From positions 1-12,885 of the forward strand of contig NW_027152039.1 in NCBI RefSeq assembly GCF_004359215.1: a DNA stretch of 12,885 nt, written 5' to 3'. The DNA is from Bremia lactucae (Eukaryota > Oomycota > Peronosporomycetes > Peronosporales > Peronosporaceae). The notes under the pieces are model-generated. The model had not been told where the DNA came from. It made no database searches and worked only from the letters and a program-made list of their open reading frames with translations. The position numbers were made by a program, and so were the translations under genes. Positions 8,858-12,885 of this stretch are shown in pieces (position 1 is the first letter of the stretch; every line of letters begins with the position of its first letter).

Positions 8858-9280
8858 TCACGACCTGTTGGAGCAGTGATGTCCAGCACGATCGAGAAGA
8901 GGACTTTGTACACAATTAAAGTCTCCAGCGATGATCGTGTTGATGGGGTCCAGATGCCAAGAGAATGGAGAGGTGAAAAAGGCCTCGCGTTCCGGCCGTA
9001 ATGTGGGAGCATACAGATTGACGAGGAGAATGTCTCCAATCAAGACACTTAATGCACGCGTACTCCAGCGATCCTGATGACATACCGACGAGTGGACAGC
9101 AGAGTACGGGGTTAAAAGAATTGCTACGCCAGCGTGTCGTGACGAACCCATACTCCAGTACGACAATGGAGGAGCCTCGGGCTTTTGGTGCTGACCCCAC
9201 AAGCGAACCCACTGGGCACTCAGCTGAGCCACTTCCTCCACTGTTTGGACGTGCGTTTCTTGGATACACCACGCCAACAC
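8858..9280 (-). pseudogene. ORF2 APE-type endonuclease core (unit B)
   Basis: This domain nicks target DNA to give the 3'-OH primer. Motifs in order: CIQETH (metal-binding Glu, codon 9257-9259), HAGVAILL, VNLYAPT, and IIAGDFNCV (Asp and Asn of the GDFN box, Asp codon 8921-8923). Spacing agrees with the exonuclease-endonuclease-phosphatase fold of L1 elements. The first strand (ITQNAR) lies in the same frame beyond a TGA at 9305-9307, and the SRIDR/TDH part lies beyond a TGA at 8858-8860. The domain is thus cut by two nonsense codons but otherwise colinear. The apparent first codon is GTG and is not a real start. Confidence 0.93.
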
Positions 9281-9304
9281 ACGTTGTCCAGAAGTCTGTC
9301 GTCG

Positions 9305-10291
9305 TCACGCCGCCATCCACCCTGCACGGGTTCGCGCGTTTTGAGTGATTATTACCTCATCACCCACCCACCGTCGCTGATCTGTTTCCTTGTTAGTGTC
9401 AGGGAAAGTAGCCCAATCCTGAAGCAAGCGAGCACGTCCATAGGCATCGACTTCCTCCAATGAACAAGTGCGAAGATAGGAGGGAAGGTGCAGCCGTGAG
9501 CTGCCCTCAAAATTCAAGAAGGAACCGCGCCACCGCAGTTGCCAACGATGTAGAAAAAAATGTACGAATGTTCGCCAGTTCACCCGGTGATTATCCGATG
9601 AGTAATATGCCCCTTGATAGTGACTGTTTCGTCGTAGCAGGTGAACATGACAGCGTAGTTTATCGGGGAGAGTGAGCGGATGTACGTCATCCCCCGTCAA
9701 TGCACGTATCTCCTTGTCAAACAAATCAGCGCAAAGTAGATGGTGACTTAGACGGATTCGTCGTCGCGGGTCACAGCGCCTTAAAATTTCATCTTTGGCA
9801 TAGTTACAGCCTCGTAGTTTGTTCCAGTGATCCCCGTTGTCAATAAGGGGAGCGAGAGAAGGAGAGGATTGACTCCACTGCGCGCGAGAAATCCATTGGT
9901 CTAACCACTGTGAGGTGGTGGCATCCTTCACCCTGAGACGGTACGCTTGAAGACCCGATAGCAGGCACTCCTGTCGCCACTTCGATGTCCACTGCACAAT
10001 AACCTGATCGGCTAAGCTGGCTAGTAATTCATCTAGAAAGACAAAGCGTCGCACGTGATGGAGCAGAAGATTCGGCTCCATTCGCACCGTTTTTAGCCAC
10101 GCCTCCGTTCCACTATGAACTAAAGGATATGACGTCTCAGCTGTGACCGGCCATTCAGACCCTGAGGCATACCAAACCGATGGCCACTCCTCACGATAAA
10201 CGCGTCCGTCTGGAAAAGCCATCTCGGACTGTTGAGGACTAAACGTGACTCTGCCTTTTTTGGTTTTAATGCCCCCAGGGAGCTGGATCAA
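9305..10291 (-). pseudogene. ORF2 (or ORF3 N-terminus): unrecognised Trp-rich region plus first EN strand
   Basis: About 300 residues between the OTU-like and endonuclease domains that I do not recognise. They are rich in Trp, His and Arg (VQWTSKWRQECL, VNWRTFVHFFLHRWQLRWRG) and look folded rather than disordered. The last 25 residues (DEVIITQNARTRAGW) are the first endonuclease strand. The frame is open from a TTG at 10289-10291, where it overlaps the stop codon of the OTU piece by two bases. An in-frame ATG at 10220-10222 is a more natural start if the endonuclease-RT part was a separate ORF. It ends at TGA 9305, after which the same frame continues to QETH. Confidence 0.78.
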
Positions 10292-10896
10292 CCGTCGTCG
10301 TCCATGTCAACCTCTTCGGACTGCGAGGTGACGAGGCCTTGTTTTTGCGCCAACACGCTCACTTCCATATACTCATCGCTGAACACCTTGGGAACCGAAG
10401 TCGGCTGCGAAGAACGCACGACCAGCGCCTGACTGCTTTCTCCCTGGCCAGAGTGCACGACTAACGAGGTTGTTTGGCTAGCGCTAGTTAAAGGGGCTAT
10501 CTCCTGTCCAGTACCAGGTGAAGCCTGCACATATAGCGCCAATTGTGTAGCGTCAGCTACCGCAGGTAGCTTTGAATGCTGTGACAGCTCTGCCTTCTGG
10601 CTGTTAAAGTCATCCGTCAGGGATGTCAGGTTTGCCGTGCTGTCCGTATGTAAGAATGCCGAATAATGGCGCTCCCAGAAACGGAGAACCAGCGGCAATG
10701 TGTCTGATACCTCAATTTTAGCCGCTTGCAGATCGTCAATGCAAGCCATGATAGAGATAGGGTATTCCTTGGCCGTGTCTAACACTCGACCGTGCAGCTG
10801 CACTTTTGTCGGGCGATATTTTCGACAGCTCCACTTCTCGCTGTCACCTTCCAAGTGGATGACAAAGATATCCCGCTGCAGAAAAGTAGCGGCCAT
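10288..10896 (-). pseudogene. ORF2 OTU-like cysteine protease, C-terminal half, and acidic tail (unit B)
   Basis: The frame is open above the first ATG: about 8 codons upstream it reads WGGSDILG, then MAATFLQRDIFVIHLEG, which follows the OTU pattern W-G-[GD]-x-x-x-[LI]-x-x-[LM]-A followed by a hydrophobic strand (I-x-V-I). Residues 69-82 read PLVLRFWERHYSAF; HYSA corresponds to the OTU His box (HYxxx), with His codon 10666-10668. After residue 90 the chain becomes Ser/Thr/Gln-rich and low in complexity, then ends SEEVDMDDDG before TGA 10288. OTU proteases cleave ubiquitin or ubiquitin-like chains. The role inside a LINE, deubiquitination or polyprotein cleavage, is inference. Confidence 0.77.
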
Positions 10897-10978
10897 ACCG
10901 AGTATGTCACTTCCTCCCCAGCAAGGATCCGAAACTATTGTGTCTCTGTCAGACGGGTTGCTGCATAGTCTGTTAAAA

Positions 10979-11179
10979 TCACCGCAGTTGAGTTGCCGAC
11001 TCCTCTCTGGTCATTGTCGGCCACCATCGGCCAACATTTTTTAACGTATTGACCCTCAGGTCGTGGGGGAGCTGACCTTCCAAATTCAGCAACCCAGCGT
11101 ACTTGATACCACGCTTAACGCTGGCCGTGAGAGGCTCCAGGGCCGTGATTGGTGCGTCCAAGGCGGAGTCTGCGACGGC
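10979..11179 (-). pseudogene. ORF2 OTU-like domain, middle segment (unit B)
   Basis: After the in-frame TAA (11180-11182) the same frame continues AVADSALDAPITAL and runs about 60 residues to TGA 10979 (GQLPHDLRVNTLKNVGRWW). It lies between the Cys motif and the WGG/His half, as expected for the helical part of an OTU fold. Near 10980-11000 the reading must shift by one base to join the next fragment, whose frame is open there (CGDFNRL). No catalytic residue is seen in this part. Confidence 0.65.
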
Positions 11180-11590
11180 TTAAGCGATCGCCATCGCCAA
11201 ACAGTTTCCAGTGGCTGGGGTGGGCAATTCCCGTAAGCCCAGAATACGCATCAAATCTTTTGAATGGGTAGGTCCGGTCTCTGGACGAGGGTCCAGCGGG
11301 ATCGGAATACAACGTCCGTTCTGTTGCTGTTTAACCAGCCGCTCACAGGTATTGCGTTCAAGACGTTGTTTGGCTAAAAGCGTCGGTCCCGAGATCACGG
11401 GCGCTATCCCTCGTCGTTTAGAGTCTTGTTGACGGACTCGATTTTCTGACGATAGGTGAGGGCTGGACCGCGTGACGTCCGGAGGCATGTTCGGGTGAAG
11501 CTCCGGTGGAATCGGAGGGTCGCCAGTGACACCATCTGTGCTAGGAGCTGGAGCGGACCCCGCACTATTCTTCTCCGGCCCCGGCTCCAT
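11180..11590 (-). pseudogene. ORF2 N-terminus: proline-rich leader and OTU-like Cys motif
   Basis: It starts at a true ATG (11588-11590) 98 bp past the ORF1 stop; the frame is also open upstream into ORF1, so an overlap or frameshift start is possible. The first roughly 110 residues are Pro/Ser/Arg-rich and look disordered (PPIPPELHPNMPPD). The end reads LRELPTPATGNCLAMAIA. TGNC matches the DGNC box of OTU proteases, with Thr in place of Asp, and the candidate nucleophile Cys codon is 11201-11203. Directly after AMAIA comes TAA 11180-11182, where CAA (Gln) would keep the frame. This segment lies mostly outside the duplicated unit, so it is present once. Confidence 0.75.
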
Positions 11591-11688
11591 ATCCTGTAGA
11601 ATGAGGAAACCGCCCGAGCTGGTACTTTCGGTCGTTACCGGAGGCTTGCGTGAGGGCCACAGACGCCGTCCACTTCGGAGAGGACGTG

Positions 11689-12207
11689 TCAGCCAAGGCT
11701 GCTCCGGTCGAGGTTTCGGTTAGGGTCCGAAGAGCCTGCTTGTGTGGAGATGGCGGTGTAAACGGGCTGAATGGGCACCCCGGTGCGCTGGGGCTCCACT
11801 GTCGGAGTCGGCGTTGAGGGAGCTGTTCCTACTGCCGCCGGTGTGACAGCTGCCTGAGCCACCTCGTCTGCTGCCCTCTGAAGTTGTAGCCGTTTGCTAG
11901 CCATTTCCCTCATCTCCTCCGGACTTAGGAATGGTTTAGCCAAGTCTTTGACGTCTTGAAGCTCAGCCTCTGTGACTTCGATAGCACCTGGCCCCTTTAG
12001 TTGCGCATCCGTAAATTGGCACCTGGCGGCTGGGTGACCTATGGTGCCGCACTGTAGGCATTGAAGGCTTCGACCCACGTTTGGGTGCTTAAATATGATC
12101 GGGGTTCCAAACCATAGACGGCGGACTATCCCTTGAAGAAACATTGGACATCTTGCCAGAGAGAAGGTGACTTTCCATATGTAGACGCCCGGGAGTTTGG
12201 ATTGCAA
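11689..12207 (-). pseudogene. ORF1 (Gag-like) C-terminus with CCHC zinc knuckle
   Basis: ORF1 proteins bind the element RNA and form the ribonucleoprotein. Residues 50-63 are CLQCGTIGHPAARC, a canonical C-x2-C-x4-H-x4-C knuckle (codons 12019-12060). Before it, VTFSLARCPMFLQGIVRRLWFG and IIFKHPNVGRSLQ look like the usual conserved lead-in. After it come an acidic helical stretch (TEAELQDVKDL), a Met/Lys/Gln-rich stretch and a low-complexity Ala/Pro/Thr tail. It ends in TGA 11689-11691. The first few residues are probably out of frame: the preceding fragment (12126-12365) overlaps in another frame. Confidence 0.85.
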
Positions 12208-12365
12208 GTGTCCATATCTTCGAATTTAAAATCCGTCGGGATTTTGGACCTAAAGTAAGTTGCTATGCGTCCAACCTCGTAAAATCGTGTCACATTGTGC
12301 AGAAAAATTGTATACTCAGTTCGTGAATGGCCCGAACGACCATCGGAGCCTCGCTGATTCTGCAA
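12126..12365 (-). pseudogene. ORF1 (Gag-like) middle fragment
   Basis: It reads TEYTIFLHNVTRFYEVGRIA and then TDFKFEDMDTCNP, then runs out of frame near 12195-12205, where the knuckle-bearing frame takes over with LPGVYIWKVTF. It is shifted relative to the upstream ORF1 fragment near the seven-C run at 12371-12377. The two shifts cancel: the outer fragments are in the same frame. It may belong to an RNA-binding fold preceding the knuckle, but I cannot name the domain. Confidence 0.7.
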
Positions 12366-12885
12366 AACTGCCCCCCCGCACCGGCTGATGAGCGTTTTCT
12401 AACGTGTACACTTGTCCCTGAAAGAATATTTGAACATCATGCAGACTTTTTGCTGTCTCCCTCGAGAAAAAGTAGAAGTGAATCGTCCGGGAAGAGCGAC
12501 TATAGCTGATGGCCTTGGTTAATCCGAGGAAGCGATGGAGATCCGTCAGAATGACCCGCAGAAGCTTCGCGGATTCGAGTATCATCGCCGTGATACCATT
12601 AGAAGTCTGTCTGCTGATCGGGATGTAACGCCCTCTGCCAATAGTAAGAACCAGTTGTCCTTCGACCTGCGCCTGGATGGTGCTGTAGAGCCGAAGACGT
12701 TCCCCACTGTCGAAGACGGATCGTAGAAAGTCTGGCATCCGACGACACGCAATATGTCCTTCAGCTATGCCCACAATGACTCGCCATTCGTCGTGTGTGC
12801 CCTCACGTAAGCGATGAGCGCGAGCAGGGCCGAGACGGGCGGTACAAATTTCTTTAAGCTTAGAGGCCTCTACCGTGGAATATTT
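12316..12885 (-). pseudogene. ORF1 (Gag-like) N-terminal part, open at window edge
   Basis: The frame is open from the last base of the window (first codon AAA at 12883-12885) for about 189 codons, so the true start lies outside. The apparent start at 12774 is a GTG and is not meaningful. Segments such as IHFYFFSRETAKSLHDVQIF with FFQGQVYTL recall an RRM-like strand pattern often found in LINE ORF1 proteins, but the match is weak. After ENAHQPVRGG the frame goes astray at the seven-C run 12371-12377 and ends at 12316. Confidence 0.68.

Larger units (their letters stand above)
6471..11214. repeat. Tandem unit B of the 4.75-kb duplication
   Basis: Second, nearly perfect copy of 1724-6469. It lacks the A found at 1846 of unit A (local sequence GACCACCCCCCTG) and one T of the T7 run. 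It shares with unit A the TAA/TGA codons in the OTU, endonuclease and RT regions and the A7 and C10 homopolymer frameshifts. At its high-coordinate end the gene continues without a break into 11215-11590. Confidence 0.97.
382..12885 (-). mobile_element. LINE (non-LTR retrotransposon), degenerate, 5' end outside window
   Basis: Domains follow each other on the minus strand in LINE order: CCHC Gag-like ORF1, OTU-like protease, APE-type endonuclease (ITQNAR, QETH, NLYAP, GDFN, SRIDR and TDH boxes), reverse transcriptase ([28 protein letters not shown]) and a terminal RT zinc finger. No LTR, integrase or RNase H is visible. The 4.75-kb middle is present twice; collapsing one unit leaves about 8.1 kb of element plus 3' sequence. 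ORF1 is still open at the window edge, so the 5' end is missing, and no target-site duplication can be defined. The endonuclease and L1-type RT with zf-RVT place it in or near the L1-like group. Host assignment to oomycetes is inference. Confidence 0.93.

Noticed and set aside
2366..11182. Alternative genetic code (TAA/TGA read as sense)
   Set aside because: Both TAA and TGA would need reassignment, yet ORF fragments also end at TGA and TAG near natural ends, and frameshifts coexist. Pseudogene decay is simpler.
11591..11688. Promoter or separate small gene between ORF1 and ORF2
   Set aside because: This 98-bp gap is open in the ORF2 frame and looks like ORF overlap or spacer; no regulatory motif is evident.
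1..12885. LTR retrotransposon or virus-like element
   Set aside because: No long terminal repeats, integrase, aspartic protease or RNase H were seen. The APE endonuclease and zf-RVT fit a LINE; the long direct repeat is internal rather than terminal.

Overview
The window is one decayed non-LTR retrotransposon (LINE) read entirely on the minus strand. About 4.75 kb of its middle appears twice in tandem. The coding style suggests a eukaryotic microbe, most likely an oomycete or related stramenopile: a Gag-like ORF1 with a CCHC knuckle, an apurinic-type (APE/EEP) endonuclease, an L1-type reverse transcriptase and a C-terminal RT zinc finger. This assignment is inference from protein character, without any database search. 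I see no cellular gene, RNA gene, CRISPR array or bacterial signal.

Layout in the direction of transcription (high to low coordinates). 12885-11689 is ORF1, Gag-like, open to the window edge so its start is missing, and broken twice. 11590-11180 is the proline-rich start of ORF2, leading into a Cys motif of an OTU-like cysteine protease. 11179-10288 is the rest of that OTU-like domain and an acidic tail. 10291-9305 is a roughly 300-residue Trp-rich region I do not recognise, ending in the first strand of the endonuclease. 9280 to about 8600 is the rest of the endonuclease. About 8600-6758 is the linker and reverse transcriptase. 6739-6471 is the start of the post-RT region, cut off at a single N (6470). 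From 6469 down, the sequence jumps back to the OTU Cys motif and repeats everything (6469-1724). It then runs on through the rest of the post-RT region and zinc finger to a TAG at 382. Positions 1-381 are the 3' untranslated end and possibly flank, with a hairpin, an AT-rich palindrome and a 66-bp imperfect repeat.

The units 1724-6469 and 6471-11214 differ, as far as I can align them by eye, by only two single-base indels. They share every nonsense codon and every other frameshift. The junction falls on a GG-N-TGG where the parent sequences read GGTTGG and GGCTGG. Removing one unit gives a single colinear element of about 8.1 kb. The simplest reading is therefore one element with an assembly duplication; a genuine recent tandem duplication is the alternative.

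In the intact ancestor, ORF1 would have packaged the RNA, the endonuclease would have nicked the target and the RT would have copied the RNA in place (target-primed reverse transcription). The OTU-like domain would have acted as a deubiquitinase or self-processing protease. The present copy has at least five in-frame stops and several frameshifts, so it should be non-autonomous unless a good part of the damage is sequencing error.
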